Source: Maribacter sp.
Lineage (GTDB): Bacteria > Bacteroidota > Bacteroidia > Flavobacteriales > Flavobacteriaceae
Reading direction: 5' to 3'
NCBI GenBank assembly: GCA_024643345.1
Contig: JAHENB010000003.1
Coordinates: 62,001 to 126,000, forward strand
Length of the DNA stretch: 64,000 nucleotides
Shown: positions 11,101-18,428 of the stretch, piece by piece
How the letters are laid out: each line of letters begins with the position of its first letter
Numbering within the stretch: position 1 is the stretch's first letter
Notes under the pieces: model-generated
What the model was told of the DNA's origin: nothing
Databases searched by the model: none
Seen by the model: the letters and a program-made list of their open reading frames with translations, nothing else
Program-made: the position numbers and the translations under genes

Positions 11101-11570
11101 AGATGGCCATGCAAAACATGCCGGTGGAGTACTTTGGCTATTACACCTTTGTGGAGCCTTTTATTGATGGGTACTATAAAGTCGGGGAAACCAACAAAGC
11201 AAGGGAGCTGTTCGGAAAATTAAAGACCATTTATCAGGAAAGGCTAGGGTATTATGCGGGCACTACCTTGGATGAACAATATTCAAAAATAGACGACATC
11301 ATTGCCGACATGGAGGCCTATAGAAGAAACATCGACATTCTCATCACCAACAATGACAGGGAACTTGCAGAAAAGGAGACCCTTATTTTCAATGAATACA
11401 TCGACAAGTTCAGCCACTTTTACAAAGACAACGGTTTAGAGGAAACGCCGCTTTTGGAAAGCAATCCCGACCTTGGGGATACGGTGCCAGTCTCTCAATC
11501 GGACGCATTGGAAGACACCACCGATGAAAACAGCAAGGATTCGATTTTATTGCCCGAAGAAAAGGAATAG
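8193..11570 (+). CDS. DUF2723 / TMEM260-like membrane glycosyltransferase candidate
   Basis: Very large membrane protein of 1125 residues. The N-terminal half (about 1-640) has some 12 hydrophobic segments and carries the DUF2723 signature: WDAGE at residues 36-40 followed by VGHPPGAPL, an arrangement typical of GT-C folds where an acidic residue in the first periplasmic loop is catalytic. The second half is soluble, with IGDNDTFPLWYAQEIEGYR and a helical, TPR-like end. Animal TMEM260 proteins in this family are protein O-mannosyltransferases, so transfer of a lipid-linked sugar to exported proteins is a reasonable inference; neither donor nor acceptor is known here. It is flanked by tRNA-Gln and a thioredoxin-like gene and appears to stand alone. 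Confidence 0.8.
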   Translation: MFEKNFGKWDTILGWVVFFIALIVYTITVEPTNSFWDAGEYIATSAKLQVGHPPGAPLLQMIGAFFSMFAFSPDQVARMVNYVSGVSSAFTILFMFWTITNLTRKLLSESEKLTEGKAIAILGSGLVGALAFSFSDSFWFNAVETEVYSMASFIMALLLWLGLKWTDNLDDPRGNRWLVLISYVVGLTFGIQFMGFLAIPSIGLLYYFKTYKTTTVKNFVLANIGVVAILMLVYKFSLTYVLKLFGWSEVFFINNIGLPFNSGTLIMGLIFIGVFYYALTYTRKNGYRSANTIVLCLMFLIFGFSSWLMLPIRANAKVVINENNPEDARALLAYYNREQYPGVDSPVYGTYYSDMFAPAGEDENEKPKYEKDVKLGKYVIVNYYKNALQGPNKKHVGLLPRMWSSQNAENYMKYFGALDFKMKQSNEELRKAVDQVKTGFANGEIDAEQYISFLRRFSDYLEVEPPTIWQNIRYMFEFQFGYMYWRYFMWNFTGKQNDVQGRYNGDGNWLSGIGFIDSWHLGSQDNLPKEVLDNKGRNTYFFLPLILGIIGLIFQVTKNPKQFWALFVFFFFTGLAIQFYTNPSIFQPRERDYSLVGSFYIFALWIGIGVYGLFDEFRKMLKPKLLAPLITLICLLAVPGVMAFQNWDDHDRSNRYTANASAKAYLDSCQEDVGAILFTIGDNDTFPLWYAQEIEGYRTDVRIVCTSLFETDWYIDQMKHKAYDSDPIPSQIAHDKYRWGSRDVLYYQNVDPLFNKELSENRWIIKDFINWVDSDNPQTKIKYILEKQNADLEAYSENNLNIVYYPTHKIRIPVNKTNVLASGLVMEKDTALIVDYIDVDLPKSAITKKSMMMLDIIANNDWKRPIYFSGGSFDDAEFIWMKDYLQLDGMAYKLVPIETTRKSSFEMGRIDTDLMYGIVKKWTWGNSGSSKIYHDPQTRIQGLSYRGNLARLMEALIAENKIENAKEIIEMAMQNMPVEYFGYYTFVEPFIDGYYKVGETNKARELFGKLKTIYQERLGYYAGTTLDEQYSKIDDIIADMEAYRRNIDILITNNDRELAEKETLIFNEYIDKFSHFYKDNGLEETPLLESNPDLGDTVPVSQSDALEDTTDENSKDSILLPEEKE

Positions 11571-11663
11571 ATTTTTTTGGTACCGTTGAATAGGATGCGT
11601 ACCGCTTAATCAAATTCAATGGGCGTACCTTGTCCCTTCACCGGACCATAAATAAGCGATAGG

Positions 11664-11960
11664 TTAAACGTATTCGTTAAGAATACCGATAAGGGTATTG
11701 GCATCTTGTTCGCCGCTCTGGCGCCAAACCATTTCCCCTTTTTTGTAGATCATCAATGTTGGTAGCCCTTTGACTCGAAGGGCTTGGGACAATTCTTTAT
11801 TTTTATCAACATCGATCTTGATAATTTTGCCCTTATCGCCCAAGGCTGCGGCCACATCGCGCAGTACAGGATGCATAGCGGTAGATTGTTCGTTCCATTC
11901 CGCGTAGAAATCGAGCAGTACCGGAACCTTTGCATCTATAAGTTCACCAAATTTTGACAT
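11664..11960 (-). CDS. Thioredoxin-fold protein lacking both active-site cysteines
   Basis: A 98-residue single-domain thioredoxin fold. The normal WCGPC site is replaced by W22-NEQS, so residues 23 and 26, normally the redox cysteines, are Asn and Ser. The rest of the fold is intact: LLDFYAEW strand, the IIKIDVDKNKEL segment and the cis-proline loop at KGLPTLMIY. There is no cysteine anywhere and no signal peptide, so it cannot catalyse dithiol exchange and should act as a cytoplasmic binding or scaffold protein. The gene stands alone, convergent with the DUF2723 gene. Confidence 0.85.
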   Translation of the reverse strand: MSKFGELIDAKVPVLLDFYAEWNEQSTAMHPVLRDVAAALGDKGKIIKIDVDKNKELSQALRVKGLPTLMIYKKGEMVWRQSGEQDANTLIGILNEYV

Positions 11961-12052
11961 ATTTGAATCATTGGGTTATTGACCAAATGTAGTAAAAATT
12001 GTTAAATCGCTCTATCCTGCCAAAGTTTTGTGCTTCGGTGGCCTTGTTAAAA

Positions 12053-13282
12053 TCATGTTAACGATTTCCTTTTTAAAGTAATTACCGTGATTTCGGGCCA
12101 AATACCTACCCTTCCCGGATAGCCAAGGAAACCGAAACCGCGGTTCACGTTGATGTACTGCCCCATATTTTCATAAATGCCCGCCCATTGCTTATAACGC
12201 CACTTCACTGGACTCCATTTGATCCAACCCGGTATCTCAATGCCAAATTGCATCCCATGGGTATGGCCACTGAGCGTCAGATGATAGTGATATTCATCAG
12301 GTATAACCACTGCTTCCCAATGCGAAGGATCATGGCTCATGAGTATTTTAAAATCATTCTTGTCGATATTGGCAACCGCTTTTCTCAAATCGCCAGCTTT
12401 CTTAAATCCGCCCTTGCCCCAATTTTCGACCCCTATCAAAGCAATTCGATCGTTGCCTCTTTGTAAGAACCTGCTTTCGTTCAACAATAGATCGAAGCCC
12501 AGCTCACGTTGCAAGCGCTTTAGATCGTATAAATTTTGGGCTTTGGCCTCAGGGGTGTCCCAGTCGAAATAGTCGCCGTAATCATGGTTGCCGAGCACGG
12601 AAAAAACACCATCCTTGGCCTTTAGTGTGGCAAAAAGCGATTTCCAGGGATCCATCTCCTCGGTTTTGTTATTGACCAAATCCCCTGTGAACAAAATCGC
12701 ATCGCTGCCCTGTTCGTTTACCAAATTCACCGCATATTCAAGTTTTTTCCCATTGTCGAAACTACCGCTATGAATGTCCGAGATTTGGGTGATCTGATAA
12801 TTGTGGAATGCCTCGGGCAAATCCTCGAACGCCATTTCATACTTCAGCACCTTATAATTATACTTGCCTTTGTACATCCCCAGTAATAGTGCCCCAAATG
12901 GCACCGCAGCGATGCCCATGGCGATCAGGCTCAAAAAACGGCGGCGTTCGGGCAAGGTGAATTCCTTAGATACACCGAAAAGCTTTACGTAAATACCTGC
13001 CAAAAGCCGAAACACGTCTTCGGAAAAAAGAAAAATGACCGTAATGACTTGAAAAGTGAGCATCGTCAATAAAAACCCAAAGGCATAGCTTTTGGCTCCG
13101 GTTATTACTCTACCGGTCGCATCCCCAACCGTGAATTGATAGATAAAGTTGGCCAAAACCAAGAGGGATAGCGCCATAAAGGCAAAATACACCCATGGAT
13201 ATCGTGTCGTGGTCTTAATGGCCTGTATAGCGTAAAAGCCCAAGATGAGATAAACGGCGATGAAGAAAATCCAGCGAAGCAT
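12053..13282 (-). CDS. Membrane-anchored calcineurin-like metallophosphoesterase
   Basis: 409 residues. Four hydrophobic segments in the first 150 residues anchor a C-terminal metallophosphoesterase domain. The dimetal motifs occur in order: SDIHSG (about 167), GDLVNN (about 200), GNHDYGD (about 229), SHDPSHW (about 315) and SGHTHG (about 336). The layout resembles the YkuE/YaeI-type phosphoesterases, some of which act on lipid-linked phosphates, so an envelope substrate is plausible but unproven. It precedes no obvious operon partner; cutC lies 54 nt upstream on the same strand and may be cotranscribed. Confidence 0.85.
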   Translation of the reverse strand: MLRWIFFIAVYLILGFYAIQAIKTTTRYPWVYFAFMALSLLVLANFIYQFTVGDATGRVITGAKSYAFGFLLTMLTFQVITVIFLFSEDVFRLLAGIYVKLFGVSKEFTLPERRRFLSLIAMGIAAVPFGALLLGMYKGKYNYKVLKYEMAFEDLPEAFHNYQITQISDIHSGSFDNGKKLEYAVNLVNEQGSDAILFTGDLVNNKTEEMDPWKSLFATLKAKDGVFSVLGNHDYGDYFDWDTPEAKAQNLYDLKRLQRELGFDLLLNESRFLQRGNDRIALIGVENWGKGGFKKAGDLRKAVANIDKNDFKILMSHDPSHWEAVVIPDEYHYHLTLSGHTHGMQFGIEIPGWIKWSPVKWRYKQWAGIYENMGQYINVNRGFGFLGYPGRVGIWPEITVITLKRKSLT

Positions 13283-13336
13283 TGCTTTTTATTACAAATA
13301 TATTTCTTTGAAGGCTGTTATGGTACCTTTTTCAAT

Positions 13337-14059
13337 TTATTTAACGCTGGTGACCACCTTTTGTATCGTTTCCACATCGGTGATCGGCTGAGCGCGTTCT
13401 TCCAATAATTGAATCGAATTCATTGATATTTTTGGCGCTTCGGAAAGGTTTTGGACCATTTTAATGCCAGATAAGTGAATCGCTTTAAACCCCATTTTTT
13501 TGAATAGCGCCAAATTGTCCAATCTCACACCACCGCCGGGCATTACTATGGTTTGCTTTGCTTTTGAAAGCAGTTCCACAAGAAGGTCAATACCCTCCGG
13601 AGCCGATTCTCGTTGCCCCGAACTCAATACATAATCAACCCCTAATCCCTGCAATTGTTGAAATGTTTCCAAAGGGAACTTCACCCAGTCGAATGCCCTG
13701 TGGAAAGTGAACGCCATTTTTCCTGATGCCTCGATCAGTTTGGCGGTACGCGCCTTGTCCAAAGTAAAATCATTATTCAATATGCCTGAAACGATACCCT
13801 CAAAGCCCAGTTCAACACATAATCGTATATCGCGCATCATAACCTCAAACTCGGTTTCCGAATAGGTAAAATCTCCACTTCTGGGACGTATCAAAACATG
13901 TACGGGAATTTTGATCTGGTCTTTTATGGTTTTCAAGAGGCCATAGGAAGGGGTTACCCCGCCCACCCCCAATTCTGAACAGAGCTCTATTCGGTCGGCC
14001 CCGCCCTTTTCGGCATTTAAGGCAGATTGCACTGAATTGGCACAGACTTCTACGCGCAT
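13337..14059 (-). CDS. cutC: CutC family protein
   Basis: 240-residue TIM-barrel protein. It begins RVEVCANSVQSALNAEKGGADRIELCS and contains IPVHVLIRPRSGDF, TFHRAFDW and the VMPGGGV loop, all hallmark CutC segments. CutC was linked to copper homeostasis in E. coli, but that role has been questioned and the reaction is not established. The gene diverges from the glycosylasparaginase gene with 41 bp between start codons and lies 54 nt upstream of the metallophosphoesterase gene. The nearest metal-related genes are some 46 kb away, so the neighbourhood adds nothing on function. Confidence 0.9.
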   Translation of the reverse strand: MRVEVCANSVQSALNAEKGGADRIELCSELGVGGVTPSYGLLKTIKDQIKIPVHVLIRPRSGDFTYSETEFEVMMRDIRLCVELGFEGIVSGILNNDFTLDKARTAKLIEASGKMAFTFHRAFDWVKFPLETFQQLQGLGVDYVLSSGQRESAPEGIDLLVELLSKAKQTIVMPGGGVRLDNLALFKKMGFKAIHLSGIKMVQNLSEAPKISMNSIQLLEERAQPITDVETIQKVVTSVK

Positions 14060-14100
14060 TTACTTATATTTAGAGCCCTAAAAATAACCATCCTCAAGGC

Positions 14101-15093
14101 ATGAAACGAAGAAACTTTCTTAAAAATTCGACTATCGGAACAGCAGCGATGCTGTCGACCCCAATGCTGGCCGCTGCCGCAATGCCTGAAGGGATGAAAA
14201 GTAAGGTCCCTCCCACAGTAAAATCCAGAAGACCCATCGTCATTTGTACTTGGGATTTTCACAACGCGTCCGAGAAGGCATGGTCGGTGTTGAAGGAAGG
14301 TGGAAGTGCTTTGGACGCCGTTGAACAGGGCGTCATGGTCGAGGAATCCGATGCCGATAACCAGACCGTGGGCCTCGGGGGAAGACCGGACCGGGATGGC
14401 AACGTCACTTTAGATGCCTGCATTATGGACCGGGATGGCAATTGTGGGGCAGTGCTTTGCCTACAAAATATCGTTCATCCGATCTCCGTTGCCCGAAAAG
14501 TGATGGAAGCCACCCCCCATGTTATGTTAGCTGGTAAGGGTGCCGAACAATTTGCCTACGAAATGGGTTTTAAAAAGACGATACTGCTCACCGAAAAATC
14601 GAAGCAGGAATGGCTTGAGTGGAAAAAAACGTCGCTTTACAAACCTATTATCAACATAGAAAATCACGATACCATCGGCATGCTTGCCATAGACCGGAAC
14701 GGTGATATTGCAGGTGGCTGCACCACTAGTGGCATGGCCTACAAAATGGCCGGGCGCGTGGGCGATTCCCCAATTATCGGAGCGGGGCTCTTTGTCGACA
14801 ATGAGGTGGGGGGCGCCACGGCAACAGGTGTTGGGGAAGAAGTAGTTCGTACCGTGGGCAGCTTTTTGATCGTAGAGCTTATGCGCCAAGGCAAATCGCC
14901 ACAGGAGGCCTGCGAAGAGGGGGTAAGGCGCATCATCGCCAAAAATGGCGACAAACTTGATTTTCAAATTGGCTTTATCGCGATAAATAAGGAAGGAGAG
15001 ACCGGTGGGTATTGCATCCAGCCCGGGTTTACCTATCGAACCTATTCCGAGGAAGGGCATGTGAACAATCCCTCTGCATCCCATCTTAAATAA
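14101..15093 (+). CDS. Glycosylasparaginase (aspartylglucosaminidase), Tat-exported
   Basis: N-terminal nucleophile hydrolase of 330 residues that cleaves the N4-(beta-N-acetylglucosaminyl)-L-asparagine bond of N-glycan remnants. The N-terminus RRNFLKNS with a following hydrophobic stretch to AAAAMP is a Tat signal. The autocleavage site is in HDTIGM, with Thr at about residue 191 as the expected new N-terminal nucleophile; CTTSGMAYK and GRVGDSPIIGAG follow as in the family. Likely periplasmic, working in scavenging of glycoprotein breakdown products. It starts 41 bp from the divergent cutC and ends 42 bp before polA. Confidence 0.92.
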   Translation: MKRRNFLKNSTIGTAAMLSTPMLAAAAMPEGMKSKVPPTVKSRRPIVICTWDFHNASEKAWSVLKEGGSALDAVEQGVMVEESDADNQTVGLGGRPDRDGNVTLDACIMDRDGNCGAVLCLQNIVHPISVARKVMEATPHVMLAGKGAEQFAYEMGFKKTILLTEKSKQEWLEWKKTSLYKPIINIENHDTIGMLAIDRNGDIAGGCTTSGMAYKMAGRVGDSPIIGAGLFVDNEVGGATATGVGEEVVRTVGSFLIVELMRQGKSPQEACEEGVRRIIAKNGDKLDFQIGFIAINKEGETGGYCIQPGFTYRTYSEEGHVNNPSASHLK

Positions 15094-15134
15094 TATAATA
15101 ATGAGTAGGATATACATCCATAACAATATCAAAC

Positions 15135-17972
15135 ATGGCTGAACAAAAAAGACTTTTTTTACTCGATGCTTATGCACTTATCTTTCGGGGGTATTATGCT
15201 TTGATCAAGAATCCGCGAATCAATTCAAAAGGACTCGATACTTCGGCCATTTTGGGATTCATGAATTCATTGTTCGATGTGATCAAACGGGAAAAACCAG
15301 ACCATCTGGCAGTCTGTTTTGATAAAGGGGGCAGTGTGGAACGTACCGAAATGTTCGCAGACTATAAGGCCAATCGTGATGAGACGCCCGATGCCATTAA
15401 GGTCGCGGTACCATTCATACAGGACATTCTAAAAGCCATGCACATACCCGTTGTGGTGCTTGAAGGATGGGAGGCGGATGATATTATAGGAACCCTTGCC
15501 AAACAAGCCGAAAAGGAAGATTACAAGGTTTTTATGGTGACGCCCGATAAGGATTTTGGGCAATTGGTATCGGAGAATATTTTCATGTATCGGCCCGCCC
15601 GGATGGGAAATGGAATTGAAATATGGGGCGTCCCCGAAGTGCAACAACGATTTGGTGTAGAGCGCCCGGAACAGGTCATCGACTATCTGGGCATGATGGG
15701 GGACGCCAGTGATAATATACCCGGATTTCCTGGTGTCGGGGACAAAACGGCCAAACAATTCATCGCGGAATTCGGTTCCATGGAAAATCTATTGGCCAAT
15801 ACCGATAAGCTAAAAGGAAAAATGAAGGAGCGCGTCGAAGAAAACAGGGAACTGGGCATGCTTTCGAAAAAATTGGCTACAATTTGTACCGATTGTGACG
15901 TGCTGTTCAATGCCAAGGACTATGAGTTGTCCATGCCGGATACCGATAAGGTCCAGGAAATCTTCGAAATGCTTGAATTCAGAAGGTTAAAGGATCAGTT
16001 TATCAAAATCTTTTCTGGAGAATTGGACGATAACCAAGTCCAGGTAAGCAGCACGGAAACAGGAAAAAAACAAGCTGCCCAAACCGCGGGGAGCGGCCAA
16101 TTTTCCTTATTTGGAAGTGACGGGGAGGCGCCGGCCACCATTAAGGATGTTTCGAGCCGCAAAACCATCAAGGAGGTTCCCCATGTGTATCAGAGTGTGG
16201 CCCATGGCATGGCCATGACACTGTTCATCCAAAATTTGATGAAACAAAATTCGGTGTGTTTTGATACCGAAACCACCTCATTAAACCCCTTGGAGGCCGA
16301 ATTGGTGGGTATCGCATTTTCTTGGGAGACCACTAAGGGTTTTTATATCCCCTTTCCGGCAAATCAAAAGGAAGCCTTGGAAATCGTTCGGCAGTTGCGG
16401 CCATTTTTTGAATCTGAACATATCGAAAAAATTGGCCAGAACCTGAAATACGATATCAAGGTACTACATAAATACGATATTCATGTGAAGGGCAAATGCT
16501 TCGACACCATGTTGGCGCATTACCTCATCAATCCGGATATGAGACATAATATGGATGTGCTGGCCGAAACCTATCTGAATTACACGCCCGTTTCAATCAC
16601 CGAACTCATTGGGAAAAAAGGCAAGAATCAGCTCAATATGCGAGACGTCCCGCTCGAACAACAAACAGAATATGCAGTGGAGGATGCCGACGTCACTTTT
16701 CAATTGGCCCAACAATTAATACCCGAATTGAAGGAAGCCCAAGCCGACACCTTGTTCAATGAGATTGAAATACCGTTATTACATGTTCTGGCCGACATGG
16801 AACTGGAAGGCATCAAATTGGATGAGAAATTTTTAAAATCCCTTTCAAAAGACCTGGACAATGATATTCTGAATTTGGAAGAAAAAATCTACGAAGCCGC
16901 AGGGGAGAAATTCAATATCGGCTCCCCAAAGCAATTGGGCGAAATACTTTTTGATCACTTGAAATTGATCGATAAACCAAAAAAAACAAAGACCGGGCAA
17001 TATTCCACTGCGGAAGATGTGCTCTCCTATCTGGCCAAAGACCATCAAATCATTCGCGATGTACTGGAGTACCGCGGACTTGCTAAATTAAAGAGCACCT
17101 ATGTCGATGCACTTCCCTTACAGGTCGAGCCCTCCACTGGAAGGATCCATACCGATTATATGCAGACCGTAGCGGCCACCGGAAGGTTGAGCAGCAATAA
17201 TCCGAACCTCCAAAATATCCCCATTAGGACCGAAAGGGGACGCGAAGTCCGCAAGGCATTTGTGCCGCGCGATGAAAACTTCGTTTTGTTATCCGCGGAT
17301 TACTCCCAGATCGAGCTTCGCATCATCGCTGCGCTCAGCGAGGAGACCACCATGATCGAAGCCTTTAAAAACGGAGAGGATATCCATGCCTCGACTGCCT
17401 CCAAGGTTTTCAATATCCCGATCGAAGAAGTCACCCGGGAACAGCGAAGTAATGCCAAAACGGTAAACTTTGGTATTATTTATGGGGTATCGGCCTTTGG
17501 ATTGAGCAACCAAACCGATCTTTCCCGTTCGGAAGCCAAGGAATTGATCGACACTTATTATAAGACTTACCCAAAATTGCGCAACTATATCAGTGGACAG
17601 ATCGATTTTGCCCGGGAACATGGCTATGTACAGACCGTACTGGGGAGAAGACGTTATTTGAAAGACATCAACGGGGCCAACCAAGTGGTGCGTGGGGCAG
17701 CGGAACGAAACGCTGTCAACGCGCCTATTCAGGGCAGTGCGGCAGACATTATTAAAATTGCCATGATCAACATCCACCGTAAATTGAACGAGGGAAACTT
17801 CAAGAGCAAGATGCTCTTACAGGTACACGATGAATTGGTTTTCGATATCTATAAACCTGAACTTGACAGACTAAAACCGATCATTAAGTCGGAAATGGAA
17901 CATGCCTATTCCTTATCCGTGCCGCTCGATGTGGAAATGGGTACCGGCAACAATTGGTTAGAGGCCCACTGA
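15135..17972 (+). CDS. polA: DNA polymerase I
   Basis: 945 residues with all three activities. The 5'-nuclease domain spans about 1-290 (DAYALIFRGYYA; WEADDIIGTLA; GDASDNIPGFPGVGDKTA). A 3'-5' exonuclease domain lies at about 350-530 with intact acidic residues (CFDTETTSL near 374; YAVEDADVT). The polymerase domain runs from about 560 to the end with motif A LSADYSQIELR (about 718-728), motif B RSNAKTVNFGIIYG and motif C LLQVHDELVFD (about 893). Functions in Okazaki fragment processing and repair. Confidence 0.97.
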   Translation: MAEQKRLFLLDAYALIFRGYYALIKNPRINSKGLDTSAILGFMNSLFDVIKREKPDHLAVCFDKGGSVERTEMFADYKANRDETPDAIKVAVPFIQDILKAMHIPVVVLEGWEADDIIGTLAKQAEKEDYKVFMVTPDKDFGQLVSENIFMYRPARMGNGIEIWGVPEVQQRFGVERPEQVIDYLGMMGDASDNIPGFPGVGDKTAKQFIAEFGSMENLLANTDKLKGKMKERVEENRELGMLSKKLATICTDCDVLFNAKDYELSMPDTDKVQEIFEMLEFRRLKDQFIKIFSGELDDNQVQVSSTETGKKQAAQTAGSGQFSLFGSDGEAPATIKDVSSRKTIKEVPHVYQSVAHGMAMTLFIQNLMKQNSVCFDTETTSLNPLEAELVGIAFSWETTKGFYIPFPANQKEALEIVRQLRPFFESEHIEKIGQNLKYDIKVLHKYDIHVKGKCFDTMLAHYLINPDMRHNMDVLAETYLNYTPVSITELIGKKGKNQLNMRDVPLEQQTEYAVEDADVTFQLAQQLIPELKEAQADTLFNEIEIPLLHVLADMELEGIKLDEKFLKSLSKDLDNDILNLEEKIYEAAGEKFNIGSPKQLGEILFDHLKLIDKPKKTKTGQYSTAEDVLSYLAKDHQIIRDVLEYRGLAKLKSTYVDALPLQVEPSTGRIHTDYMQTVAATGRLSSNNPNLQNIPIRTERGREVRKAFVPRDENFVLLSADYSQIELRIIAALSEETTMIEAFKNGEDIHASTASKVFNIPIEEVTREQRSNAKTVNFGIIYGVSAFGLSNQTDLSRSEAKELIDTYYKTYPKLRNYISGQIDFAREHGYVQTVLGRRRYLKDINGANQVVRGAAERNAVNAPIQGSAADIIKIAMINIHRKLNEGNFKSKMLLQVHDELVFDIYKPELDRLKPIIKSEMEHAYSLSVPLDVEMGTGNNWLEAH

Positions 17973-18041
17973 TTCTGAAGAGCAATATTCAGTGCCGCTA
18001 AATTGAGGTGGACATCAGATTCAGTTACCTTCTTTTTAGAG

Positions 18042-18428
18042 ATGAAACGCCTTTCATTCTTAACCCAAGTGCTTGTCGTTTGGTGCAGAACTTACATTGC
18101 TCAAAATGCTGAGGACAGAAACCATTCGCATTATCAAGAAACAGGTCAGCCCCAAATCAAGTTATTTCCGAACCCTGCATCAGATGCCTTCGACCTAAGG
18201 GGCCTTGTGAACAGCAGCAAGGCGAATATAAGTATCACAGAGCTGTTAAGGAATACGGTGCAGGAATACCAATGGGAAAATCGAAACAATGCCATGAACC
18301 TACTAAACTCTTTTCTGATTCCCGGAAATTAAATGATCTATGTCCGTTCCGGATCTCAGGAAATAAGCGTCAAATCCTATACCACTGTAAGCTGGCCGGT
18401 CATTAATCGAATACAAAATTATAGGTGA
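18042..18428 (+). pseudogene. Type IX secretion sorting-domain gene interrupted by a stop codon
   Basis: The ATG at 18042 opens a 96-codon frame: a signal-like N-terminus, a short linker, and a type IX secretion C-terminal domain beginning IKLFPNPASDAFDL, with ISITELLRNTV in the middle. A TAA at 18330-18332 falls at IPGN-stop-MIYVRSGSQ, exactly where this domain normally has a Tyr in a GxYxxxV pattern. The same frame continues for 31 more codons (MIYVRSGSQEISVKS) to a TGA at 18426-18428 and completes the domain. One base change (TAT to TAA) explains this. Signal peptide plus sorting domain with no cargo is a type of short protein I recall from flavobacteria. The 3' end overlaps the convergent TonB receptor gene by 26 bp. 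Confidence 0.65.

Noticed and set aside
10188..11114. 308-codon minus-strand open frame
   Set aside because: It is antisense within the DUF2723 gene, whose frame is well supported by motifs.
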